Assembly: GCA_030040455.1 (NCBI GenBank)
Contig: JASHTR010000465.1
Location: forward strand, 1-5,226
Direction of reading: 5' to 3'
DNA length: 5,226 nt
From: Terriglobia bacterium
Lineage (GTDB): Bacteria; Acidobacteriota; Terriglobia; UBA7540
Shown here: piece after piece, positions 1-5,226 of the stretch
Numbering within the stretch: the first letter of the stretch is position 1
Layout of the letters: every line of letters starts with the position of its first letter
Notes under the pieces: model-generated
Seen by the model: only the letters and a program-made list of their open reading frames with translations
What the model was told of the DNA's origin: nothing
Database searches by the model: none
Position numbers and translations under genes: made by a program

Positions 1-1608
1 TATGCGGCCTTGGGCTTAGGCGCGATTGACGTCCCCATCTATCCTACCTTGCCCGCCACCGACATTGAATTCATCCTGAAGGACTGCGGGGCGAAGGGCG
101 TCGTCGTTTCAACCGTGGAGCAGCTCCGAAAGGTATGGGAATCACATCTCCCGGAGTTGCAGTTCGTTCTGTTGATGGATTCCGAAGAGGAGCGCGATGC
201 CGGCGCGCACTCATGGCAGAAAGTGATAGAAAAGCAGCTCGCTGAAACGCCGGAGCCGGAGACAGCCTTCCGCAGCAAGGAGGCAAAACCCGGCGAGACA
301 GCAACCTTGATCTACACTTCCGGCACCACGGGAGCCCCCAAAGGCGTCGTGCTGACGCACGCCAACATCATCTCGAACATCAAGGCGTGCATGCCCCTGT
401 TTCATTTTAACGTGCGAGACCGGGCCATTTCCTTCCTTCCTCTTTCCCACATCCTCGAACGGATGATCGAATATTTCCTTTTTTGGAGTGGCTCGACGAT
501 TGCCTACGCAGAAAACCTTGAGGCTTTGCCGCAGAACATCCTTGAAGTCCGACCCACAATCATGGCCGTCGTTCCGCGGGTGTTGGAAAAGGTGCACGGA
601 AAAATACGGGAGACGGTTGAGCGAAGCCCGAAATCACGGCAGAAGCTGTTTCATTGGGCGGTGCGTGTGGGATGGCAGCATGCCTCCCGAATCCTTGACC
701 ATCAATCGCCTTCTTTGCCTTTGCGGATAAAGCATGCCGCGGCGGACGCGCTCGTCGGCTCAAAGATTCGCGCGCGATTGGGTGGACACGTGCGCTATCT
801 GATTTCCGGGGCGGCTCCACTTTCCCGCGAGTTGGCCGAGTTCTTTTACGCGGTGGGATTGCCGGTGTATGAAGGGTACGGCCTTACGGAGACCTCGCCG
901 GTGATCTCCGTGAATTATCCCGGAACCGTCAAGCTGGGCACGGTCGGGCGAGTCGTTCCCGGAGTTGAAGTCCGCATGGGAGAAGAACCGGCTGAGGAAA
1001 ATGCGAGCGGAGAAATCCTGGTGCGCGGACCGAATGTCACGCCAGGTTATTACAACCGCGAGGAAGAAAGCCGCTTTTCTGAAGGCTGGTTTCACACCGG
1101 CGATCTGGGGAGGCTTGATACGGAGGGCTTCCTTACCATCACCGGTCGGAAGAAAAATCTCATGAAGACTTCCGGCGGAAAGTATGTCTCGCCGGAAAAG
1201 CTCGAAGGCTTGTTTCTGGGCCATCCCTCCGTCACTCAGATGGTCGTGCTTGGGGATTCCCGCCATTTCGTTGCCGCACTGATTGTTCCTAACTTTGAGC
1301 GGCTTGAGGCCTACGCGCGTGAGCAAAACATAACCTTCGAGGCCCGCGCAGAGCTGGTGAGCCATCTAGAAATCCAGGCTTTTATGCAGCGCCAGGTGGA
1401 CGAGGCGTGCAAAGGGCTTGCACCATTTGAGAGGATACGCCAAATTAGCCTGCTGCCGCGCGAGTTTACCGTGGACTCAGGAGAACTTTCGCCCACGCAA
1501 AAGGTGCGACGCTTCATCGTTGAGGAGCGCTACCGCGAGCTGATCGAAGAAATCTATCGCCGCCCGGCCCCCAACCTACCCAACGGGGTGCTGAAAGAGT
1601 CTCTTTGA
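1..1608 (+). CDS. Long-chain acyl-CoA synthetase (AMP-forming), 5' end missing
   Basis: This enzyme activates fatty acids to acyl-CoA with ATP, through an acyl-adenylate, at the cytoplasmic face of the membrane. The reading frame is open from base 1 (Tyr-Ala-Ala before the TTG at 10), and that TTG falls inside the conserved region before VPIYPTLP, so the true start lies upstream. About 535 residues are visible; relatives of the FadD15/COG1022 type have about 600, so roughly 60-75 are missing. Counting from the TTG, the ANL-superfamily motifs appear in order: the phosphate-binding YTSGTTGAPKG (102-112), the adenine-binding YEGYGLTETSP (287-297), the HTGDLG aspartate motif (362-367), the hinge and A8 region from GRKKN to the Lys/Glu-rich stretch (379-399), and the C-terminal LSPTQKVRR with the catalytic lysine at about 498. 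All key residues are present, so the enzyme should be active. The GRKK..KTSGGKYVSPEK hinge suits long-chain ligases; exact chain length cannot be read from the sequence. Confidence 0.95.
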   Translation, partial: YAALGLGAIDVPIYPTLPATDIEFILKDCGAKGVVVSTVEQLRKVWESHLPELQFVLLMDSEEERDAGAHSWQKVIEKQLAETPEPETAFRSKEAKPGETATLIYTSGTTGAPKGVVLTHANIISNIKACMPLFHFNVRDRAISFLPLSHILERMIEYFLFWSGSTIAYAENLEALPQNILEVRPTIMAVVPRVLEKVHGKIRETVERSPKSRQKLFHWAVRVGWQHASRILDHQSPSLPLRIKHAAADALVGSKIRARLGGHVRYLISGAAPLSRELAEFFYAVGLPVYEGYGLTETSPVISVNYPGTVKLGTVGRVVPGVEVRMGEEPAEENASGEILVRGPNVTPGYYNREEESRFSEGWFHTGDLGRLDTEGFLTITGRKKNLMKTSGGKYVSPEKLEGLFLGHPSVTQMVVLGDSRHFVAALIVPNFERLEAYAREQNITFEARAELVSHLEIQAFMQRQVDEACKGLAPFERIRQISLLPREFTVDSGELSPTQKVRRFIVEERYRELIEEIYRRPAPNLPNGVLKESL

Positions 1609-1612
1609 GGTT

Positions 1613-1640
1613 ATCATTTTGAGCATAGCGGAGAATCTGC
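1613..1640. repeat. Copy of a short dispersed intergenic repeat (Acidobacteria type)
   Basis: The segment starts TCATTTTGAGC and ends GAGAATCTGC just after the stop of the acyl-CoA synthetase. It resembles a dispersed element I recall from many acidobacterial genomes, with the form TCATTCTGAGCG...AGCGAAGAATCT. The copy appears diverged at a few positions. Only one copy is in the window, so the repeat status rests on memory and not on repetition seen here. Confidence 0.45.
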
Positions 1641-1666
1641 CGGTTATAGCTTGCAGCGATCAGCCG

Positions 1667-1702
1667 GAGAGCTTCACGGTGAAAGCTGAATGCTGAGAGC
1701 TT
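1667..1702. repeat. Short direct repeat GAGAGCTT x2 with AGCT-rich spacer
   Basis: GAGAGCTT occurs at 1667-1674 and again at 1695-1702. Between them is an imperfect inverted repeat, AGCTTCA / TGAAAGCT (1670-1676 and 1680-1687, one bulged base, 3 nt loop). The block is followed directly by the Shine-Dalgarno region of the next gene. It may be low-complexity repeat debris trailing the dispersed element. No function is evident. Confidence 0.3.
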
Positions 1703-1718
1703 GTTGAAGATGATTCCT

Positions 1719-1723
1719 GGAGG
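1719..1723 (+). promoter_or_regulatory. Ribosome binding site of the secreted protein gene
   Basis: GGAGG lies 5 bases before the ATG at 1729 and is a near-perfect Shine-Dalgarno core. It fixes the start at 1729 rather than at the in-frame Met codon at 1741. Confidence 0.75.
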
Positions 1724-1728
1724 TCTGA

Positions 1729-2121
1729 ATGAAAAAACAAATGTTGAGGCAAGGATGGGTGATCCTGTTGCTGGCGTTCGCCTTGAGCTCTGTTGGTGTT
1801 CAGGCCGGCGCGATGCCGCGGTATCATCCCCCGCTCACCACCGTTTACGTGCTGGTTACCGACGCAACCACCAACAAGCCTGTCTTCCAAGCGCATCTTA
1901 CCCTCCAGTTTCGTGATCCGGACAGTCGCACAGGCAAGACGACTTCTTACAGTGCAAAGACCGACTTGCAGGGAAAATATAGGTTCTCTTTTATCCCAAT
2001 GGGAACTGTTTACTTGATCGTGACGGCAGAGGACCACCAAACGCTTGGCAGGCGGTTCGAGATAACCCAGGAAAACCAAACGCTCACCGTAAAGCTTAGG
2101 AAGCCACAACCGCTTCGTTAA
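1729..2121 (+). CDS. Small exported carboxypeptidase-regulatory-like (beta-sandwich) protein
   Basis: This is a 130-residue protein of unknown specific role. Residues 1-26 form a classical signal peptide: a basic start (MKKQMLRQ), a hydrophobic core (WVILLLAFALSSV) and a likely signal peptidase I site after VQA (residue 26). There is no lipobox cysteine, so the product should be free in the periplasm or secreted. Residues about 37-124 match the carboxypeptidase D regulatory-like / transthyretin-like fold: an opening strand VYVLVTDATTNKPV, a central KTDLQGKYRFSFIPMGTVYLIVTA with the typical T..G.Y.F...G.Y pattern, and a closing strand TLTVKL. The domain fills the mature protein, with no catalytic partner, TonB plug or barrel attached. 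Such single-domain proteins are usually binding or structural modules. It has a good ribosome site and sits 120 bp after the acyl-CoA synthetase on the same strand, probably as a separate unit. Function is unassigned. Confidence 0.8.
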   Translation: MKKQMLRQGWVILLLAFALSSVGVQAGAMPRYHPPLTTVYVLVTDATTNKPVFQAHLTLQFRDPDSRTGKTTSYSAKTDLQGKYRFSFIPMGTVYLIVTAEDHQTLGRRFEITQENQTLTVKLRKPQPLR

Positions 2122-2130
2122 CCACCACGT

Positions 2131-2256
2131 AAGGTTTAAAAGGGATCGAAATATATTTAAGTTTAAATAAATGAATGAGATAGGTAATTTGCTGAATTTT
2201 AAGGCAAAGAGTAAAAAACTCTTAAGAATTCAAATCTTAGAGGTAAAATACAACCC
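2131..2256. other. AT-rich intergenic tract between convergent genes
   Basis: Base composition changes sharply here compared with the GC-rich genes on both sides. It is richest in A+T from 2148 to 2175, which includes the 14 bp palindrome-like ATTTAA-GT-TTAAAT (2155-2168). No credible coding sequence lies in it. It could simply be a non-coding junction between converging genes, or an easily melted element beside the DnaA-box-like sites at 2257-2290. Confidence 0.6.
2213..2242 (-). terminator. Intrinsic terminator of murJ
   Basis: Read on the - strand, CTCTAAGA (2242-2235) pairs with TCTTAAGAG (2227-2219, one bulged base) across a 7 nt loop, and is followed at once by six T residues (2218-2213). 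That is the form of a Rho-independent terminator, though the stem is AT-rich and so modest in strength. It lies about 70 bp past the murJ stop codon, in the right orientation. Confidence 0.6.
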
Positions 2257-2290
2257 TTTTCCACAAGCTTTTCAACAGAACTGTGGATAA
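2257..2290. promoter_or_regulatory. Cluster of DnaA-box-like 9-mers
   Basis: Three sites lie within 34 bp. TTTTCCACA (2257-2265, +) differs by one base from the TTATCCACA consensus. TTTTCAACA (2269-2277, +) is a weaker match. TGTGGATAA (2282-2290) is the exact consensus on the - strand. The outer two also form a 6 bp inverted repeat, TCCACA / TGTGGA. Spacing and sequence resemble the box array of bacterial replication origins, and an AT-rich tract lies immediately to the left. No dnaA, dnaN or parAB gene is in the window, so this may be an origin, a DnaA titration site, or chance. Confidence 0.5.
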
Positions 2291-2291
2291 C

Positions 2292-2307
2292 TTTACTGTT
2301 TTACTGT
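2292..2307. repeat. Tandem 8-mer TTTACTGT x2
   Basis: TTTACTGT occurs twice head to tail (2292-2299 and 2300-2307), followed by TT. It starts two bases after the perfect DnaA box and ends 6 bp before the murJ stop codon. It is exact but short. Confidence 0.6.
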
Positions 2308-2313
2308 TTGCTA

Positions 2314-3888
2314 TTAGGTAAACATCCGGAGTCTTCTCAACCGGTCGAGATAGGGATTCAACTCGCGGATTTGGAAGAGTATTGCCAACAGCACCGTGAC
2401 GACCAATCCCGCGACGGACGCCACCACCAGCACTTCAAAGGCGCCGTGAGTTGAGCGCCAGACGATTACCTTCTCCAGGGCCTCCATGATTTTGAAGCAC
2501 ACGAGCCCGCCGCCAACCGCCGCAGCCGCCACTTTGAAGAAGAACTTCAGCAGGTCCCCGGTCTGGGCGCTATGAGTGCGCCGATTGAGAAGCACGAAAA
2601 GGATAACGGAATAGAGGGTCACGCCGATGGAGCTGGCGAGGGCGAGGCCAAGGTGCTGGAGATGGCGGCATAGAATCCAATAAACGGGAAGGTTCAAAAA
2701 GGTCATCGCGGTTCCCACAACCGCGGGTGTAACCGTATCGCGCGCGGCGTAAAAGCCGCGAGAAATAATGTTCTGCGCTCCCCAGGCGAACATAGCGATG
2801 GAAAACATACCCAGCGTCGCGGCGGTGGCCCGGAGGTCCGGCGCGCGCATCCGCGTGTGAGAGAAGACAAACCAGACGAGGGGCGACTTCCCTGCGATGG
2901 TCAGCGCTGAGACCGGAACCAGCAGCAGAATGACGCCTTTCAAGGTTGCGTTCAGGGTTCGGTTCAGTTCCTCGAATCGCCCTTCGGAATAAAGCTGGGC
3001 GAGAAAGGGGAATGAAGCGACTCCCAGGGCTTGGCCAAGAATCCCCAGTGGCACTTGCATCAGGGTTTTGGCATAGCTAAGCCATGTGATCGAAGCCGGG
3101 ATCAGGTAGGAACCAAACCAACGGATGATCCAATCGTCCGTGAATACGATGGAGAATGCCAGCATGATGGGGATGCTCAGCTTGACGAAGAGCTTGAAAT
3201 CCCCATTGCGGAGATCAAGGTTGGGAAGAAATCTTGCTCCAGCCCGGCGCGCGCCATAGACTTGCAGCACAAAGTTTCCCGAAAAAGCTCCGGCCAGCAC
3301 CCCCACCGCAAATCCGGTGATCCCGATATGCGAGGCGAGCATTACCCCGCCGAGAATGATGCAAAGGTTGTAAAGGACCGGCGCCAGCGAGGGAAAGACA
3401 AACTGAGCCTTGGCATACTGGACAGCGCTCAAAATGCCACCCAGGTAAAAGCAGATTTGCGCCGGGAGCATTAATCGGGTGAGGAAAATCACGCGTTCTT
3501 TTTCAGGCCCTCTGAAACCTGGCGCAATGACGCGAACCAGTTGCGGGGCGAAGACCTCGCCCAAAAGGATTCCAATTGCCAAGAGGATTCCCATGAGGGT
3601 GATGACGGTGGAAAAGACGTGCCATCCGTCTTCTTCACGCTTTTCGGCGATGCATCGTGTGAGGATGGGAATGAACGTGAGGCTTAAGGAGCCCCCTGCC
3701 ACCAGATAATTCAAAAAATCTGGAAGGGTGAAAGCTGCAAAGTAGGCATCGGTGATGGCATTAGAGCCGATCTGCTGCGCCACGGTCCAGTTTCTGAAGA
3801 AACCGAGGGTACGGCTCAGCAACACGCTGGCCATGACAATGCCGGCAGATTGAATAATTCGACGATTGATGGAGGACGTAGACTCCAT
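2314..3888 (-). CDS. murJ: MurJ/MviN-family lipid II flippase (divergent)
   Basis: This is a polytopic inner-membrane protein of the MOP superfamily. MurJ moves lipid-linked peptidoglycan precursor across the inner membrane. It has 524 residues, a normal length, with about 14 hydrophobic segments. Family marks include SRTLGFFRN (25-33), TDAYFAAFTLPD (46-57), IAPGF (121-125), LAPVLYNLCI (168-177), YAKTLMQVPLGILGQALG (272-289) and GFYAARDTVTP (378-388). Aligned by eye with E. coli MurJ, Arg18, Arg24 and Asp39 are kept as Arg26, Arg32 and Asp47. However, Arg52 is Asn60, Glu57 is Gly65, and the Asp-Arg of the YADRLMEFP segment is Lys274-Thr275. Function as the main flippase is therefore likely but not certain; another lipid-linked substrate is possible. 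The ATG at 3888 is 6 bases past the stop of the upstream zinc-ribbon gene and has no clear Shine-Dalgarno, which suggests coupled translation. A terminator follows at 2213-2242. Confidence 0.9.
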   Translation of the reverse strand: MESTSSINRRIIQSAGIVMASVLLSRTLGFFRNWTVAQQIGSNAITDAYFAAFTLPDFLNYLVAGGSLSLTFIPILTRCIAEKREEDGWHVFSTVITLMGILLAIGILLGEVFAPQLVRVIAPGFRGPEKERVIFLTRLMLPAQICFYLGGILSAVQYAKAQFVFPSLAPVLYNLCIILGGVMLASHIGITGFAVGVLAGAFSGNFVLQVYGARRAGARFLPNLDLRNGDFKLFVKLSIPIMLAFSIVFTDDWIIRWFGSYLIPASITWLSYAKTLMQVPLGILGQALGVASFPFLAQLYSEGRFEELNRTLNATLKGVILLLVPVSALTIAGKSPLVWFVFSHTRMRAPDLRATAATLGMFSIAMFAWGAQNIISRGFYAARDTVTPAVVGTAMTFLNLPVYWILCRHLQHLGLALASSIGVTLYSVILFVLLNRRTHSAQTGDLLKFFFKVAAAAVGGGLVCFKIMEALEKVIVWRSTHGAFEVLVVASVAGLVVTVLLAILFQIRELNPYLDRLRRLRMFT

Positions 3889-3894
3889 TGAGGG

Positions 3895-4281
3895 CTACAT
3901 TTGCGGGTACGGGAACCTTTTGTGGCACGTCCGGCAGCGCGCCCTCGGCGCCCAGCGCAGGCTCCGCTCGAGCCAGTTCCGGCTCACCCGGTCATATTCC
4001 ATGTTTCCGCAGCGCGGGCAGCCGGTAAAGCTATCCGGGTCGAACCATTGGACTTCCGGTTGCACTGTGTTATTACCCTCGGACGAAGCCGCATCACCGG
4101 GTGCATTCCCATAGTTCCGCTTGCGCGAAAGCTTGAATGGGTTCCTCGGCAAGACCCGCAGTCGGCGGCACCTTGAGCATTTGCGTAACCGATAACCCAA
4201 CATGCGAAGCAGATGATAAGTTAATCCGTGGCGGGCGGGCTCAGTTTTCGTCGCGCCACATTTCCGGCAAGGTGATGGCAT
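3895..4281 (-). CDS. Double zinc-ribbon protein of unknown function
   Basis: This is a 128-residue basic protein with eight cysteines arranged as four CxxC knuckles: C5/C8, C35/C38, C88/C91 and C116/C119. These form two ribbons with knuckle separations of 26 and 24 residues, consistent with binding two zinc ions. The second half reads CPRCGN ... DRVSRNWLERSLR ... CRTCHKRFPYP. The first half (CRKCG ... LLRMLGYRLRKCSRC) has a similar plan, so the protein looks internally duplicated with a linker at about 45-80. There is no signal peptide or membrane segment, so it should be cytoplasmic; nucleic-acid or protein binding is a guess from fold class. The gene ends 6 bases before murJ on the same strand, implying co-transcription. 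No strong Shine-Dalgarno precedes the ATG at 4281. The regular cysteine pattern and tight junction with murJ argue that it is real. I do not recognise a named family. Confidence 0.75.
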   Translation of the reverse strand: MPSPCRKCGATKTEPARHGLTYHLLRMLGYRLRKCSRCRRLRVLPRNPFKLSRKRNYGNAPGDAASSEGNNTVQPEVQWFDPDSFTGCPRCGNMEYDRVSRNWLERSLRWAPRARCRTCHKRFPYPQM

Positions 4282-4336
4282 TCGTCATTCGAAAGAATAC
4301 CGGTTTCAGCCGCGCTTTCGCAACATATTTCAGGGC

Positions 4337-4357
4337 TTGCCACAAGACAGGTGGCAA
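4337..4357. promoter_or_regulatory. Hairpin / inverted repeat in the divergent intergenic gap
   Basis: TTGCCAC (4337-4343) and GTGGCAA (4351-4357) form a perfect 7 bp inverted repeat around the 7 nt AAGACAG. The arms extend by GC pairs after one bulged A. It lies 56 bp upstream of the zinc-ribbon ATG and 110 bp upstream of the ligA start. No T-tract follows on either strand, so it does not look like a terminator. It could be an operator for a dimeric regulator, or a leader structure. Confidence 0.4.
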
Positions 4358-4416
4358 AGCTGCCTTTCCGCGCTTGCGGCTTTCGCGCTACGACAAGCTA
4401 AAAGATTGAGCGCCTA

Positions 4417-4425
4417 TGTCATAAT
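4417..4425 (+). promoter_or_regulatory. Putative extended -10 promoter for ligA
   Basis: TGTCATAAT contains the -10 hexamer CATAAT (one mismatch to TATAAT, 4420-4425) preceded by TGn, the extended -10 element. No good -35 hexamer sits 16-18 bp upstream, which an extended -10 can tolerate. A start near 4432 would give a leader of about 35 bases to the ligA TTG. Read by eye, not tested. Confidence 0.4.
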
Positions 4426-4457
4426 CCATTACAGCAAGCTGAAAAATCCGGCGGAAT

Positions 4458-4461
4458 GAGG
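4458..4461 (+). promoter_or_regulatory. Ribosome binding site that sets the TTG start of ligA
   Basis: GAGG, within GAGGAG (4458-4463), lies 5 bases before the TTG at 4467. The frame has a TGA stop at 4440-4442 and no ATG or GTG between it and the conserved N-terminus, so this site supports the TTG as start. Confidence 0.65.
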
Positions 4462-4466
4462 AGCTC

Positions 4467-5226
4467 TTGGCTGCATCAGGTGCAAGCGACATTGAAAAGC
4501 TCAGGGAGCAGATTCGACACCACGAGCGCCGTTATTACGTCCTGAACGATCCTGAGATTTCCGACTACGAATTTGACCAGCTCATGCAGAGGCTCGTGGA
4601 GCTGGAGCAAAAACGGCCGGATCTTATTACGCCAGATTCACCCACGCAGAGGGTGGGCGGGACGCCGGCCAGGGAATTTCCCGAGGTTCGACACGAGACC
4701 CCCATGCTTAGCCTCGATAACACCTATTCCATCGACGAATTGAAGGACTTTGACCGGCGCGTGCGTGAGCTTTCGGGGCGGTCACGGGTAGAATACGTGG
4801 GCGAGCTGAAGCTGGATGGGCTGTCGATGGCGCTAACCTACGAAGGCGGAGTGCTGGCGCGTGGCGTAACGCGCGGGAACGGCGTTGTGGGCGAGGACGT
4901 CACTGCCAACGTCAGGACGATCCGCTCCGTGCCGCTGAGGATTGATCCAAAGACGCTGGGCGAGATCGGAAAGCCGGACCACTTCGAAGTACGCGGCGAA
5001 GTCGTGATGCCGCGAAGCGCCTTCGAGCGACTGAACGCGCAGCGGGAAGCGGCGGGCGAGCCCCGCTTTGCCAATCCGCGCAACTCTGCCGCCGGCACGA
5101 TGCGCTTGCTCGATTCGAAGGTGGTCGCGGGGCGACACCTCGATATGTTTCACTATTACCTGCTCGTGGACGGCGAAGTTCCCGTCCGGAATCATTGGGA
5201 AGCGCTGGAGATGCTCTCTCAAATAG
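4467..5226 (+). CDS. ligA: NAD+-dependent DNA ligase LigA, 3' end missing
   Basis: This is the replicative ligase, which seals nicks between Okazaki fragments and in repair using NAD+ as AMP donor. Bases to the window edge give 253 complete codons of the usual ~670. Counting from the TTG, domain Ia is at about 8-75, with HHERRYYVLNDPEISDYEFD (19-38), which binds the NMN half of NAD+. PDSPTQRVG (56-64) and PMLSLDN (79-85) follow. The adenylation site is ELKLDG (113-118) with catalytic Lys115. Further nucleotidyltransferase motifs are TRGNGVVGEDVT (135-146), FEVRGEV (173-179) and FANPRNSAAG (201-210). All key residues seen match active enzymes. The OB fold, zinc finger, HhH and BRCT domains would lie beyond the window. 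The start is TTG (see ribosome site), and an in-frame TGA at 4440 excludes a longer N-terminus. It is divergent from the zinc-ribbon/murJ pair. Confidence 0.97.
   Translation, partial: MAASGASDIEKLREQIRHHERRYYVLNDPEISDYEFDQLMQRLVELEQKRPDLITPDSPTQRVGGTPAREFPEVRHETPMLSLDNTYSIDELKDFDRRVRELSGRSRVEYVGELKLDGLSMALTYEGGVLARGVTRGNGVVGEDVTANVRTIRSVPLRIDPKTLGEIGKPDHFEVRGEVVMPRSAFERLNAQREAAGEPRFANPRNSAAGTMRLLDSKVVAGRHLDMFHYYLLVDGEVPVRNHWEALEMLSQI

Noticed and set aside
10..12. TTG as the true start of the acyl-CoA synthetase
   Set aside because: The frame is open back to base 1 and the conserved N-terminal region of the family is cut off; the start must lie upstream.
760..1365. 201-codon open frame on the - strand inside the acyl-CoA synthetase
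   Set aside because: It is antisense to a fully motif-bearing gene, and its translation shows no recognisable family pattern.
1619..1650. Promoter TTGAGC ... TATAGC ahead of the secreted protein gene
   Set aside because: The spacing is about 20 bp, the -10 match is poor, and the -35 lies inside the dispersed repeat.
2207..2223. Terminator for the secreted protein gene on the + strand
   Set aside because: The AAGAGT/ACTCTT hairpin is not followed by a T-tract on the + strand.
3031..3474. 147-codon open frame on the + strand opposite murJ
   Set aside because: It is antisense to the conserved MurJ core, and its composition looks like a shadow frame.
4294..4323. Promoter TTGCGA-18 bp-TATTCT on the - strand for the zinc-ribbon gene
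   Set aside because: Both hexamers match only four of six bases and the transcript would be almost leaderless; too weak to list.
4137..4409. 90-codon open frame on the + strand across the zinc-ribbon gene and the divergent gap
   Set aside because: It overlaps the zinc-ribbon gene antisense and has no ribosome site or family pattern; the regular CxxC spacing supports the - strand reading.
4833..5222. Open frames on the - strand within ligA
   Set aside because: They are shadows of the ligA adenylation domain, where every conserved motif is on the + strand.
1..5226. CRISPR arrays, tRNA, rRNA, insertion sequences, defence or toxin-antitoxin genes
   Set aside because: No regularly spaced repeats, cloverleaf-like sequence, transposase motifs or small paired toxin genes were seen on either strand.

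Overview
The window looks like ordinary chromosomal DNA of a fairly GC-rich bacterium. Three weak hints point to Acidobacteriota (Terriglobia-like). One is an intergenic copy of a short repeat that I recall as common in that phylum (TCATTTTGAGC ... GAGAATCTGC). The second is a small secreted carboxypeptidase-regulatory-like protein, and the third is a Cys-rich zinc-ribbon protein ending in a pattern I associate with acidobacterial proteins. The assignment is inference only.

Layout. At the left edge a long-chain acyl-CoA synthetase on the + strand enters already open and ends at 1608. A 120 bp gap carries the phylum-type repeat and small repeats. Next on the + strand is a 130-residue exported beta-sandwich protein (1729-2121). 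This gene converges on a MurJ/MviN-family flippase on the - strand (2314-3888). The gap between them (2122-2313) is strikingly AT-rich. It holds an intrinsic terminator facing murJ, three DnaA-box-like 9-mers within 34 bp and an 8 bp tandem repeat. Six bases upstream of murJ lies a small double zinc-ribbon protein (3895-4281, - strand), probably co-transcribed with it. A 185 bp divergent gap with a clean hairpin and an extended -10 promoter separates that pair from ligA (NAD+-dependent DNA ligase), which starts at a TTG at 4467 and runs off the right edge.

Functionally the genes are a housekeeping mix: fatty-acid activation, envelope precursor flipping and DNA ligation. I see no defence system, mobile element, tRNA, rRNA or CRISPR. 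The most noteworthy points are the DnaA-box cluster beside an AT-rich tract, the MurJ homologue lacking several residues that are essential in E. coli MurJ, and the internally duplicated zinc-ribbon protein next to it.
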